From: Theristus sp. LFF4_11
Taxonomy: Eukaryota > Nematoda > Chromadorea > Monhysterida > Xyalidae
Length of the DNA stretch: 64,000 bases
Direction of reading: 5' to 3'
NCBI GenBank assembly: GCA_030248135.1
Contig: JASANC010002476.1
Span: 1-64,000 of the forward strand
The position numbers were made by a program, and so were the translations under genes. Position 1 is the first letter of the stretch. The number at the start of each line of letters is the position of its first letter. Of this stretch, positions 1 through 11,664 are shown piece after piece. Under the pieces are notes generated by a model. It was not told where the DNA came from. It did no database searches and saw only the letters and a program-made list of their open reading frames with translations.

Positions 1-202
1 ATAAAAACATTTTTCACTGTGGTACAAAAAGTACGTGAAAAAAACGCCAGAAACACGTTTTCCCGCATAACAAATTAAAAGCACGCCGCACACTAAATTC
101 AACATGAAAGCGAACAAATGGTAAACCGCTGTACAAAAAATGATTCTTTTAAAATCAGAAGCCACCCAGTGTTTCGCAACGAATGACACCGGTGGAGTGT
201 GG

Positions 203-1107
203 TCACTTTTTTCTGGCTCGTTTTCCAGCGGAACTCGCCGTTGAGCTCTTGCGTCTCGCTGTGCCCACGGCAGCGGGCGTCGTCGCAGCAGTGGCAGCGT
301 TGCGTTGCGGCGGCGTCACACCGCAGAACTTGCAGAACCATTTCTGGCTGTCTGGTGGCGGTTCGATGATGCCAACGCACGCCCTGCAAATTGAGATTGC
401 ACATTGGTGATGGCAACCAGCAATCAGGCTGATGTGCAGTGTCGCTAAACAGGCGAACCACACTCGGGTCAGTTTACCAGTTTGAAACTCCCGCGTCATG
501 CACGAAACTGTTTACCTGTCCATGAGTCTATGAGCGCACTGAGTCTCGGGACCAAGATAAAAGATGATACTTTGATGCAACGTTGATCACTTTTCGTAAC
601 AGCCGGTTGGTGTGGCCCACCAAGAACAGAGCGCTCTCCCAACACTGACCAATGGAACCACCGATCGCACGCGTCACACGCAATCATATCAGGCCCGTCC
701 GCGAGGTACGCCACCGCACAAATCGGACAGTACCACTCCTCCTCGACCTCGTCGTCTTGCGGCGCTGGTTCTTTCTGCTTCGCCTCCGTTGCTCTCTTTG
801 GTGCGCTCTTTGTCTTCAGTGACTTTCGACCAGCAGTGCTGCCTTTCCTTGGTTTCGCTGCGGCCGGTGCATTGGTGCTGGTCGGCTTTTTCGCATCATG
901 CACCGAAGCCACTGGTGGGGCCGCTGTCAACTTCGGTGTCGGCTTCGGTTTCACGGGGCGCTGCGGTGCGAGCACGCCACGACCGGCTGTGCTGCTGTGC
1001 CGCGCTGACTGTCGGCGGCTGCCAATTGGGCGTGCGCTCACGGTGGCGCCAATCGCTGCCGGCGAGACCAGCGTGCTGGTGGGCGTCATCACCGCCGGCC
1101 GGGGCGT
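203..1107 (-). other. TAF3: TAF3 C-terminal exons with intron-split PHD finger
   Basis: The two last exons (1107-650 and 383-203) are joined by a 266-bp intron (649-384). The donor lies inside the Trp codon of the His-Trp pair (CATTG then GTCAGT) and the acceptor follows TTTGCAG, rebuilding HWACVGI. The complete Cys4-His-Cys3 set is visible: C-P-I-C, C-D-A-C, H-W-A-C and C-K-F-C. The intron also carries a fragment (about 460-575) of a dispersed repeat seen at 20740-20990 and 50490-50710. Confidence 0.9.
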
Positions 1108-4100
1108 CTGCAAACTTGTGCATCTCGAGTTGACAGCGGCAGAGGCCTCGATATTGCAGATTTGCACCCCGATCAGTCAACGGAATCGTTGTTTCTTGCA
1201 TATCTATATATCTAATTTTTCTTATCCCATGAATACGGTGCGTTGGCCGCCCATCGAAACATGATACAGCCAGTTGAGGTGTGTTCGAACGCGAATTACA
1301 CGCTACTACACGAAAGCACATCGGAAACCTGCCACAACAACACAGACCCGTGGTGCAGCGCTGGAGTCACGGCGGTGGTCGTCGACACCTGACGTGGCGC
1401 CATCCGGCGACGCCAACGGCGACGAAATCTGCAATCGCACAGCAGTCACAGTGGCTGATCGGCACTCGGCAGAGTTGCAGGCTGATGCGCGAGCAACGGC
1501 TCACCTGCGCACTGTTGAACGCGTGATCGAGGGCGCTTGCCGTGTCGCTGTCGTCGATGTGCACGTGCAGCGACAGTGGCGCCGGACTGTGCTCGCCGGG
1601 GCTGACGCTGCACGGCGACGGCGTCCGTGGCGGCGGGCTGTCCGCACTCGCAACACGCGTCTCGTCTGCAGCCGCTGTCACATTGGCAGTGTTCGTGTCA
1701 GTGGACGCTGAAGGCGCCCGCTCGAGCTCAGCGATCACCACTGGCGCAGCTTTGGGTCTGCAGTGACACTGGCGAATGGTGATGCGTGCAATGAACGCGA
1801 GGGAGTCAACAAATTGAATGGCCTCACGCTGATCCACTGCATTCTTGAAACCGAAACCAAACTGATCAACAAAACTGAATGAAAACAAGCCATTAGGCAG
1901 ACGCAATCCGCCGTACCTGAATGAATGATTCTAAGAGACCTGAGCGATTTAAGCGACCTGCTTACGTAATACACACACAATGGTCCAAAACTATTCCAAA
2001 AAGCTTGCCTCGGCAGTGAGATCTTCAGTTTCACGGGTGCCACTTTTGGTGGCGTCACAGCAGCAAGTGCCTCTGACCCCGCTAACGAGCTGGCGACGCA
2101 GGTGGTGACAACGATCGGTTCGTCCATGGTTTGCTGACTGCTACCTGACGGCAAAGGCGACGGCTCACGTCTCGACTCGCCAAATTTGATCACCAACCTG
2201 AACATTTTTTTCACGACGCTAATTCAGATGCCGGTAAGAGTTTCAGATGGCAGTGGCAGTAAAACGTACAGCAACTCAGACGTTTTTCTGTGTTCTTTTC
2301 TTTTTACTCTACTTTTGAAGAGATGCCTTTCATTTTGATTGTGTGAATAGCTAGTGTGAAAAATGCTTTACCGCTGTGAAGCTTTGTTTCCCGCTTGATA
2401 TTCACATATCGTCTTTTTCAGAATGTCCCACCTCGGTATTTTCATCGGTTTCACTGTGTCCGGTTGCGCGTGCGATGACAGTGCCTTTCCAGCAGCGTCC
2501 CGCTCGCCTGACGTTGCAGGCGCTTCACTGATCAGGGACTCCTCTCGCTCGACAACCGGCGGAGAGTACTCCTTGATCGTGATTTGCGTGCGAGACTGCG
2601 AGATTGACGTGTTGCTGGAGGTGTGTGACGAGTGCGCTTGTTCGCTGGCTCGACGCTCGTCACGCGCATCATCCAGTGATCTTCCAATTGAGGCTGCACG
2701 ATTTTCCGACCACTTTTCAGCAGTCTCGTCCGTTTCAAAGTCATTTTGTTCTTCTTTGATTCTCTCCGATTTATCCTTCTCGCGGTTTTCCTTTGAATGA
2801 TGACGCCTAAAAAACTGTGATTTACTGGTGTCGAGTTCGCATAAACAGCTTTTTTTCAATTCCGGGGGAAACCGGTTTTTCCAGATTTTTTTCTCAATTA
2901 TTTGCCAATTTTTAGTTTTTCTTACCTTTTTTTCAAATATTAGAATTTTGCCTCGAAAAGCCGAAAACATTATTTTCAAAGAAACACGGGGTTTTCTTGG
3001 CGTTGCCAACCGTGTGGTGCGGTCGGTCAGACGATGGAAGATACACACATAGACCGACAAAAACGGAATCACAGTTGATTGGTCGCAAACAGACAGCCCT
3101 TGGATCAGGCAACCAGCTCGCTCGAGCACGTGCAGCCAATCAGCACGCTTACATCGACTAAAATTCGACTAAGATCCGTGCACCTCTTTCTCTTCTTCGT
3201 CTTCGACACCTCAATTTCACCATCATCCGTGCCCGTCTTGCATCGTTTCAGCGTCAATTTCATTGTGCCCGTTTCCACCGGCGGCACATAGTCAACAGTT
3301 TTGGGCGCCGTTTTCGGGCTCCTCTGTGATTGGTTGGAATTCGAATTCGACCGACGACGACGCGGGATTTTGTAGGACGCAAGCAGCGATCGAGGGATCG
3401 ACATTTTTGGAATTGCGTTTGGAGATCTGGAAAAATAAAAACAAAAACAAGCTAAATGTGCGCTTATTGTTGATGTTGAAGACTGGAGCTGATCACCAAA
3501 ATGTGGATGTGGCAACTTGGACACCGAGATTTCTTGCAGTCACAAATTTCCTGCGTATAAATGACTTCTATGACGTGACATCGATAATTACCAACAACAA
3601 GAAACTCGCACCCGGTGGCGGCGAGCAGTTTCTTGGACAGTTTTCGCTGTCGCTTCAGCTGTTTCTTTGCCATGTGCCTCTGCAGTGCTGCTTTCGTTGA
3701 CGGCGACAGTTTCACGCGTGACGTTTTGCGCGTTTTCGGTGTCGCCTTCGCCTGGTCGTTCGTTGTCTGGCCAGCATCGCTCGTGTTCATCAGGTGCAAC
3801 TGGGAAGGCCGATCGAGCCCGGCAGCCCGGCGGCACGTTGCGCCAGTTTCATCGTGCTCACCGTCAGTGGTCGCTGAACGAAAACGAAAGTTGTTGCCTG
3901 GCTTCTCCAGCTTCTCAATCAAGCGCAAAAGCAGATCACTATTTCAATTGGTGAACAATCAACATTACTACACCTGACGTAGGTACCTTCGTACAGAGGT
4001 GCACGGGTGCCATCTTCATACCTGTTCCTGTTTTGGTAAGTACCAAGCCGGTCAAAAAAAATAGCCTGGGAAGTGATATTTGCTCAAATGACAAATATCT

Positions 4101-7100
4101 GTGATTGACAATGTTGCGCGAAGCGAAAGTTTTTTTAGCAACTGCTGCATGTCGGGTTTATAAAAAATAGATGATTTGGTCGACTGACCACCCACAATTT
4201 GGGTAGCCTGGCAAGTGATGCCTGTTCCAGGTTGGTCTTCGGAACAGGCCCCCGTGCATGTCTGGCTCACCTTCATTTATTCTCGTGATCTGCTCACTCG
4301 GCTTGACGTCAAAATTCTCTGCACCACCTGATCTCGCGACCTGTTTAATAGGACAAAATGTGTTTTTTGTGGAGAAACAAAAAAGTTGAAACGCGCTTAC
4401 AACCTAACCACTAAAACAAAAAACTTCGCTTCACATCCAGTTTTATCAGACACTCTTTTCAAGTTGAAGCAAGCTTCTGCTCAAATGAAGAAACTTGTGT
4501 GTAGGGAGAATAAGAACGGCGGAGCTACCACACATTCCACATAGTGCGGTGTTCTGCTTTGGTGTGTGTAAATGGCTCACTGGACTGCCAACCGATCCGA
4601 GCTGCTGTGTGTGATGACCGGTGGACGACGTTGGGTTTTTTTACTTTTACTTTACTTTTACTCAATTAAAACGACGACGACTTTTATTAAAACGACTTTA
4701 CTTTTATTAAAACGACGACGAAAGACGATAGAAATAAAGAGGGACAAAAACGGCACGAACGGCACATGCTAAACTCATAAAACACAGCACTTTTATAATG
4801 TACAAGAACAAATCAAGGAAAAATAGTTGCACAAAGATATAAGAAAATCGTTGAGCATCTAGGAAAAGTAGATGAGCATTGGAAGTCAAGCGCTCTGTCA
4901 GAAACAGCTCACCGTAAACCCGGCTTTGTGTGAGAGTGCAGACACGAAGGCTAAAGTAGGACATTACAGTACCCTACTCCCCCATACGGAGCGCCCTCGC
5001 GACGTCACTCTCCCTACGCAGCCCGAGTGTCTGGTGCACTGCCTGACCTGGGCACCTGCTTCCACTCATTTCAAAACTCCTAAATGCTCCAACTCAAACG
5101 AGAAAACCGAAATTGAATCACTTGAACTTTTGAGAAAATTCTAAAAAGTAAAACTTCAAAAGCTAGCAGCAAAAAAGAAAGCAAAGATCAACAACTGCCA
5201 AATTCGAAAACCTGAACTGCCAAAACTGAAAAACCTAAAAGCTATCCTGACAAACGAAAACAAAACAAAACTAAACTGTCACGATTGTTAAAACTTGTGA
5301 TCACGCACGGCAGTCGAAATGCGTCGAAAAACCCCAAAGAAAAACCGCCAAAACTAAAATAGAAGAAAAAACATTAAAACAGTTCACCCTCTCCCCACAC
5401 TGAAAACGGGGGGTAAAACAAAACAAATAAAATCAAACAAATCTATTACAAAACTGTTACAAAACTGTTACAAATCAGCAGAAAACTGGCGCAACCTGCA
5501 CTCTACGTCGCAGTTTACTGGAGACTTTAAAATCAAAGAACCGTGGCTGAACAATAAAACTTCTACTGCGCTTCACTGCGCCACAACCAAACTTCTCCTC
5601 GCAGCCTTCTTCAGCAACACCACCACAGCCAATCACGTTTTTGATCACGGAGGCCGTCCTCCGTTCGGTTTGAGTCTCGGAGACCGAAATAACTCCGAAT
5701 CGGTTTGAGTCACGGAGACCGAAAAAAACTCCGACCAACCAAATCTCCGCTGCGGCGTTTCGGCTTTCTCGAAAGCTGCCCTTGGCGAAACCCGGCCGTG
5801 CCATAGATCGACGCCGTCTCAGCTCGCATGCCGCCACAACTCCAGCCACCGCGTCTCCATTCCATGCGACGTTCTGCCAGCCACTGGTGCGCCCGCCACT
5901 CCGCTGATCTGCCTCGGCGACACTCGACGACACGCGAAGACGCGCAGCACGCCACCGCCTCTCGTCGACGCTGACCCTCCATGGCCTTTCTGCACTGACC
6001 CTCCATGGTCTCGGTGCACGCGACGTCGCCACCCAGCATTGTCTCGGCGGGACCTCCACTGAGATGTTCTGCTTTGGTGTGTGTAAATGGCTCACTGGAC
6101 TGCCAACCGATCCGAGCTGCTGTGTGTGATGACCGGTGGACGACGTTGGGTTTTTTACTTTTTACTTTACTTTTACTCAATTAAAACGACGACGACTTTT
6201 ATTAAAACGACTTTACTTTTATTAAAACGACGACGAAAGACGATAGAAATAAAGAGGGACAAAAACGGCACGAACGGCACATGCTAAACTCATAAAACAC
6301 GCCACTTTTATAATGTACAAGAACAAATCAAGGAAAAATAGCTGAACAAAGATATAAGAAAGTCGTTGAGCATCTAGGAAAAAAGTAGATGAGCATTGGA
6401 AGTCAAGCGCTCTGTCAGAAACAGCTCACCGTAAACCCGGCTTTGTGTGAGAGTGCAGACACGAAGGCTAAAGTAGGACATTACAAGGTTATGGTCTGAT
6501 GTGCTACGCCACGACAGTTGAGAGGCAGGCGCAGCGGGCGGCACACCGACGACGCTGATTGGCTGCATGCCCGACGGCAGCACGCCCGCTGTCAGGTCGA
6601 TCGCGACGCTCGTCTCATGCGCCGTGCACAGCTGACAGTTTTTTTCAGAAATGACTGGATTTTTTGAAGATGCTTCATTTTAAAGATCTGTTGTTGATCA
6701 GTTGACCATCTTTTTGTAAAAAGCAACGCTCACAGCAAATAAGAACAGGGTTGCGTGTCAGCAACAAAGCTACAGGGCGGCGTATAAGTAGTGTATCACC
6801 TTTGACAGCACAGCTCATATCTCGCCAGCCATTAAACCGATTTAAGGCGCATTCATGAAGCACCATTTAGTGACGCGTAGCTGTGTTAAAACATAGCTAC
6901 GCGGTCATTAAATACTGGTTCATGAATACCCCCTAGATAAAATTTTTCAGGGAGTGTTCCTTAAAGAATAACTTAGAAATGTGCAAAATTTCAGCACATT
7001 CTGACCAAAGGGGCTGTGTAACGAAGAAAATTCCAAAAAATAATTTTCTCGTTTTTTTCGACGCGCAGTCACATATTTTCAATAACTGCCAAAAAAGACA

Positions 7101-10003
7101 CAGATCATAGAAAAGACACAGATAAACACGTTAGACGTTTCAAAATGAGCACCACAGCATCAATGCACATTCGTGCTTTTCCTGTGACTGACGACGTCAC
7201 CTTTCTGCACATGTCAACGCCGAAATCGACCAACGCGCGCCGCGTGCACTTGTTGGGGTTCCGTGCCATTGCAGCAGTTCTGTTTTTGAAGCAGTTCTTT
7301 TCGCCACAGGATTCCCACAGCACTGCATTGATGTTGGTGGTGATCATTTTGAAACAGTTTGCTGTGCCCTTTGTCAATGATCTGTGTCATTTTTGGTGGT
7401 CATTTGGATTGAAAATTTGTGACTGCGTGTCGGAAGAAACGAAAAAAATATTTTTTTTTAATTTTCTCCGTTAGACAACCTCCTTTAGTCGGATTGTGTT
7501 GAAATTTTGCACATTTCTAAGTTATTCTTTGAAGAATATTCCCTGAAAATGTTATCCAAATCTGTTAATTGGTTGACGAGATATGGGCTGTCAAAAGGTG
7601 ACACATTACTTATACGCCACCCTGTATATACGTAGCCAAGCAGCGCGTATTGAATTGCGCACGGTTTGCGCATTTCCAACATTATTCCAGACTATAATAA
7701 TTACAAAAGTGCCAGTATCCAAATAAACACATCGCGAATTTCAGCACACACACACAAACGTTGGCTGATCAGATGAAAAAAATGTGCGACCAACAAACCA
7801 GTGTCAGATCAGCAGTTGACGGCGCAGCACTCGGCATATTCGCGTCATCATTCTGATTCGTAGTAGCACCGCTGCCGAGTGTGCTGTCCGCATCAATCGA
7901 TCGCTCCATTATCATAGGGGGCTCAGTGGAGAGCGACGAAACTGCACTGACCTGCAGAATTTTCGATTTCTACAAATTTCAAAAAATCCACTCACACGGA
8001 TTGGTCAGAGATTCAAACTGTTTTCCTAGATTGAGCGCATCAGCCAATCCGCACATTGACTAGCTTACGATAAAAAAACTCCACCACACAAGGTGACATA
8101 CATGCGCTTGGTGAACACTATCGACAGTCATGACGTCATCAGCCAGCTGATCATTCTCCTGCTCAACGATCGAGTCCTCTGACGTTGTGCTCGTGCTGCT
8201 GCTGGTGCGTTTCATTGGACCAGCAATCGAAGCGGACACCTGTACGGTGCTTGAGGTGCAGCCCTGCGTATGGTTGCATTAATAAATTCAAAAGTTCAGC
8301 ATCAATTAGATCGGCATATTCCTCAAGTTATTGTCTTGGTCAAGCTCAGAAACTCTTTCGCCTTTCTGGTGGCCAGATCTCCTCAACGAGAAGGAAAGCA
8401 TGTTGTTGTTGTTGGGCACAAAAAACGTGAATCGAGTCGGCCGACCAGCAAAGCGTAGCAGTTCTGTCGGTGGTTGCGCCAACCTCAGCAGCATCGTTCG
8501 TTTTCCTAAACACCGGCGGACCGCGTGTGCCGCCGAGCGGAGAGGCAACGTCAACCGGGCAAATCGTGATCAGGCCAAGCGAGAACGCGTCGCACTCGCT
8601 CAGATCCGGCACCTCATCAACGAACTCGCTGTTTCGTCTGCAAGCAACAGCGACGCTGAACACAAGAACGCTGCGAAAAGACGCCACCAAAAGCGAGCGT
8701 CCCTCCTGCAGACCGTTTGATTCTGTCGGTCGGCCTTCTCGACGCTTCGCGTATCATTGCGGCAGCTGGATTGTTCGCAGTCTGCTGAGCGACGCCGGTT
8801 GACGCCGATGCGTCCGTGCTCTCTTTCGCGTTGCTTCTGTCCTCCACGGCAGAAGAGTTCTCTGAATCATGCACAGTCACTTATGTTTTTTTCCAACGTC
8901 CGACGACGACAATTTTGTCAGTTTGTCACTGCCGCATGTTCGTCAGTTCAGGATCGTTGGAATTGACCAAAAAAACGGCGACTGTTTTCGTCTTCGTTTC
9001 TCACCTGAAACCGTGTGCACCACGCCATCGTTTGTGTGCGCAGGCCGCTGAGCAGGCAAACAACAAGGAACAACCGATAATTCGTCCGTTCTCTGTTTCA
9101 ATTCGCGGTCTGACGGCGACTGTATTGAGATATCGACTTCATTCGCGACAGGAAAAGCGGCAACCTGAGCATCATAAAAATTCGCTTTCTCAAAAATCAC
9201 AGTTTTCTATGCTTACGCCAAACAGTTCTCGGGGTCTCTTTTGTAAAAAGCTCAGTAGTCCGATAATATATGCTGCATTGCTTTGCTGGTGCTGCTACTA
9301 GTCCGTAAACGGATTCACCAATGTTTGCTCTTCAACGTGATGTGAGGAAATTGAAATGTGTTGCATCTTGAATTTATTCCGGCGCTCAATCAGGTGTGAA
9401 GCTGGTTCCACCGCCCCCCCCCCATATCGACGAAAACACATACGGCATGCGGAAAGGCAACCGGCTCCACTTGGCGAAGGTAATCAGCCAACTCGCGAAC
9501 GCTGACGTTGCGTTTCAAAAACACCAAGCCTAAATCGTCTAGAACAGGTGCTGTTCGACCCACTGAAAAAAAATGAATTCATAAACAGGAGTCCGGGTCG
9601 AGAATCGAGATGGAGGGGGTGTGGGAAGGAGTGTATCCCTCCAACGAAATCGACACCCCCCCCCCCACCTGGAAAAACACCTCCCGAATTTCGGCTCCCC
9701 CCCCCCAACAAGCGAAATCATCAAAAATCGGACTCGCCGCTCGACCCCTCCTGTTCGTAAACGATTCTCAGCAAAACATACAACGGACGATGGACGAATC
9801 TTTCTTTATCCAATCAAATCAACGGTTCAAAACTCACTATGATCGGTGATTTGACGCAAATCGCGGCATAAAGTGGCCAAATAACGTCGGTAAACGTCGA
9901 GGAAAACATCGATTGACACATTGGATGCACAATTGAAACCATGATTGTGGCAGAGCTGCGCGAGTGATATGCGCAAAAGTTCCGTCGCAAACTTATCGGC
10001 CAT
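203..10003 (-). CDS. TAF3: TFIID subunit 3 (TAF3), histone-fold plus PHD-finger protein, 15 exons
   Basis: TAF3 is a subunit of the general transcription factor TFIID; its histone fold pairs with TAF10 and its PHD finger reads H3K4me3. Exons, 5' to 3': 10003-9838, 9562-9444, 9164-9005, 8861-8714, 8637-8484, 8239-8102, 7951-7799, 6631-6508, 3873-3525, 3426-3184, 2806-2432, 2197-2009, 1757-1505, 1107-650, 383-203. All junction phases agree and give about 1069 residues (human TAF3 is about 930). Residues 1-100 hold the histone fold, starting MADKFATELLRISLAQ, with GRTAPVLDDLG and VEPVAFPHAVAAFPV matching the conserved end of the TAF3 fold. The middle is low-complexity and charged. A PHD finger begins WYCPICAVAY, continues MIACDACDRWFHWACVGI, and ends WFCKFC near residue 1030, followed by a basic tail. 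The 3525 donor is the least certain boundary; GTAATT at 3591 is an alternative but breaks phase. Identity is strong, exact exon ends are inferred. Confidence 0.93.
3994..4264. mobile_element. short hAT-like inverted-repeat element in TAF3 intron
   Basis: The left end reads CAGAGGTGCACGGG and the right end, read inward, CAGACATGCACGGGGG, which is the CAGAG-type terminus of hAT elements and close to the 10248-11664 element here. It is about 270 bp, has no transposase and only a poor 8-bp target duplication, so it is an old or decayed MITE. It lies in the long TAF3 intron between 6507 and 3874. Confidence 0.5.
4545..4968 (-). repeat. LTR of copy 1 (element 3' LTR)
   Basis: About 424 bp, a direct repeat of 6060-6485. 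It contains a TATAAAAG-like box and AATAAA in element orientation, as in the copy at 29589. The LTRs of one element differ at only a few positions by eye, suggesting recent insertion. Confidence 0.85.
6060..6485 (-). repeat. LTR of copy 1 (element 5' LTR)
   Basis: About 426 bp, repeat of 4545-4968. Its outer edge is 22 bp from the 5' splice site (6508) of a TAF3 exon. Confidence 0.85.
6773..7624. mobile_element. mariner-type TIR element at a TA site, in TAF3 intron
   Basis: The left end CAGGGCGGCGTATAAGTAG is matched, inverted, by the right end (CAGGGTGGCGTATAAGTAAT read inward), each flanked by TA. The inverted repeats extend inward discontinuously to about 7050 on the left and 7480 on the right. 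The 852-bp element has a 109-codon ORF (7145-7474, plus) with no recognisable transposase catalytic motif, so it is probably non-autonomous. Its left arm is interrupted by a hairpin insert at about 6843-6932. Confidence 0.75.
6843..6932. repeat. nested near-perfect hairpin insert in the mariner left arm
   Basis: A palindrome of about 90 bp runs from GCGCATTCATGAAGCACC to GGTTCATGAATACCCC, with a core of GCGTAGCTGTG paired to CATAGCTACGC. It is absent from the matching right arm, so it is an insertion. Its CATTCATG ends resemble the arms of the inverted-repeat structure at 42034-43377. Confidence 0.55.
9444..10003 (-). other. TAF3: TAF3 histone-fold exons 1 and 2
   Basis: Exon 1 (10003-9838) starts at the ATG of MADKFATELLRISLAQ and ends at a GTGAGT donor after the codon for His55. 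Exon 2 (9562-9444) follows a TTTTTTTTCAG acceptor and supplies MGRTAPVLDDLG, then SVRELADYLRQVEPVAFP, ending at a GTATGT donor. A nearer AG at 9551 was rejected because the earlier acceptor restores the conserved GRT-P-LDD segment of TAF3 histone folds. Exon 3 (9164-9005) continues in phase with VAAFPV, which matches the family sequence just after the fold. Confidence 0.9.
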
Positions 10004-10247
10004 TTCTGTTTCGTTGGTCCAAAATAGGGTTGTTAAACAAAATGAAAAATTTTTGTTTAAAAGTGATTAAAAAAAACAAAAATGCCGCTTTTTTAAATTC
10101 GAAAAATTTTCCTCTGATATGCTCTGAAAACCTCAATTTTGGCACAATTTTTCGAAAGTTCAACAAAAATTTTCTTTGATTATACCTCGTAAAACCTTTA
10201 GCAGTCGATTTTGGACCGTTTTACCGACTGGTTTTAGGCTTCGACAA

Positions 10248-11664
10248 CAGAGATGTGCATAGGGTGTTCCTAGGGTGTCCCGGGACAGGCTAGCGTCGCG
10301 CGTCGCGCAGGGCCTGAGGGGCTACGTCCCACAGCGCCTCGGTTGGAAGAGACCAAATTTTCACAAACTGCAATAAAATTACTTCGAAATTAAATTCGAT
10401 TATTTTAGTTGACTGACTGAAGCAGATCTTCAAAAGTGCGTGTGTTGCTGTGGTTACTTTTGTAGGTTGTAACGTATTTGTATTTGAAATCGCGCTGCGC
10501 ATGTAGATGGTAGGTAAGCACATTTTATTCTGTAAATACCACTGGTACAGGTAGCCAAGGTTTTTTGACGCGACATCTTGCGCCAATGACGCAAAATAAT
10601 TTAGGATGACGCAAAAAATCGGTTGCTTGCGTCAGCTTTTTTGATTCTTTCAATTTTCGTGGACTGCTTCAAAACATTGTTTTTTTCTCGGAAATTTTGT
10701 GCTCAGATCGAAAATTTTTCTGCGCCTCCGGCGCAGGCCATGGCCATCTTATGATTCGTTTTACAATGGCTATTGCATGGATAGTGCATGAATGAGTTCA
10801 TCGTTCGTTTTTTAGATTGTTCAGAGCTTTGTTCATAGTTTATAGTTATAGTTCATAGTTATAGACACCTAAATACTTTGGATGACATCCAAAAATCGTA
10901 AGGTAAAATACGTTTTCAGAGCCTATTTTTTGCAAATTTTCTTCGCTTCGCGAAGACGTTGCAAGTTACCATTTTTAATTTAAATTGAGAGTCAAAGTCG
11001 CCTTCCGAACGAAATATAGAACAAACTTCCAATTTTTTTTTATTTTCAGCGCTTTCAAAATTTTTGTCATTTTCAGAGATCTTATTTTCATGATGGAAAT
11101 CAACAATAGGGTATCGACAGTCCCCCTCTGGACGACAAACACAAATTTTCACTGTGTTAATTTCAAGCAGTTTTGTTGTTGTTTGTCTGGACACTCGTTG
11201 TCGGCTGTCTACTCGGCTTTTATCAAACAAAAAAATTGTTGTCACGCACCACGCACAGTTAAAACAAAAGCGAGAAGGTGCCTGAGCAGAGAAAAGTAAA
11301 AGTTTTGTTTCTGAGCAGCAGTGGTTGTGATGTGAAGTTCCAAAATTGCTTTTTATTTGACTCCAGGTGTTGAACAACGTTGCACGGACACCGAATTATT
11401 TGTTGTTCGATGTAGTCATGCTGACGCAGAAATTTTGGGCTGACGCAAAATTTCTCGACCTTTTGTGTCAATTGACTTGACGCAGAAAATTTTTCACCCT
11501 CATACATCAAAAATTTACACATGCAAGCACACAGCACATAGCCGTGTTTTTGAGAGGTCAGTTTGTGTGACACTTAGTTTGCGACCAAAAAATTGGGGAG
11601 GGGTCAACGTCGCGTAGCCACCCGATCCGGGACAGGCTAGAATTGTGTGGCGTGCACACCTCTG
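10248..11664. mobile_element. hAT-type element with exact 8-bp target duplication
   Basis: The element starts CAGAGATGTGCATAGG and ends GTGCACACCTCTG, giving imperfect inverted ends CAGAGRTGTGCA. It is flanked on both sides by TTCGACAA, and the uninterrupted site (one TTCGACA-) is seen in the homologous repeat at 13668 and 47373. The length is 1417 bp. ORFs such as 10916-11377 (minus) show no hAT dimerisation or DDE signature I can recognise, so it is likely non-autonomous. Confidence 0.85.

Larger units (their letters stand above)
4545..6485 (-). mobile_element. short LTR retrotransposon (non-autonomous), copy 1, in TAF3 intron
   Basis: Two near-identical direct repeats, 4545-4968 and 6060-6485, flank an internal region of about 1.09 kb. 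In element orientation (minus strand) each LTR begins TGTAATGTCC and the 3' ends are TG/CA type. Internal DNA matches 29992-31045 in inverse orientation. No reverse transcriptase, integrase or protease is encoded; the internal ORFs (for example 5710-6180) are Arg-rich, unrecognised and frameshifted against the other copy. Flanking bases (ATAG and AGGT) do not form a target duplication, so recombination between elements or flank decay is likely. The element resembles TRIM/LARD-type elements. Confidence 0.85.

Noticed and set aside
612..1264. Plus-strand ORFs of 173 and 142 codons
   Set aside because: Shadows of the TAF3 exon 1107-650 on the minus strand.
5475..6180. 200-codon minus-strand ORFs as host genes
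   Set aside because: They lie inside the short LTR element and recur inverted at 30 kb.
7105..7474. Transposase in the mariner-type element
   Set aside because: Neither strand shows the helix-turn-helix or DDE/D spacing expected; called non-autonomous.
9484..9760. Pro/Gly-rich ORFs around C and G runs at 9650-9710
   Set aside because: They lie in the TAF3 intron 9837-9563 and on the opposite strand; composition reflects homopolymers.
10916..11377. hAT transposase ORF
   Set aside because: The 153-codon frame has no recognisable hAT motif and is far shorter than an intact transposase.
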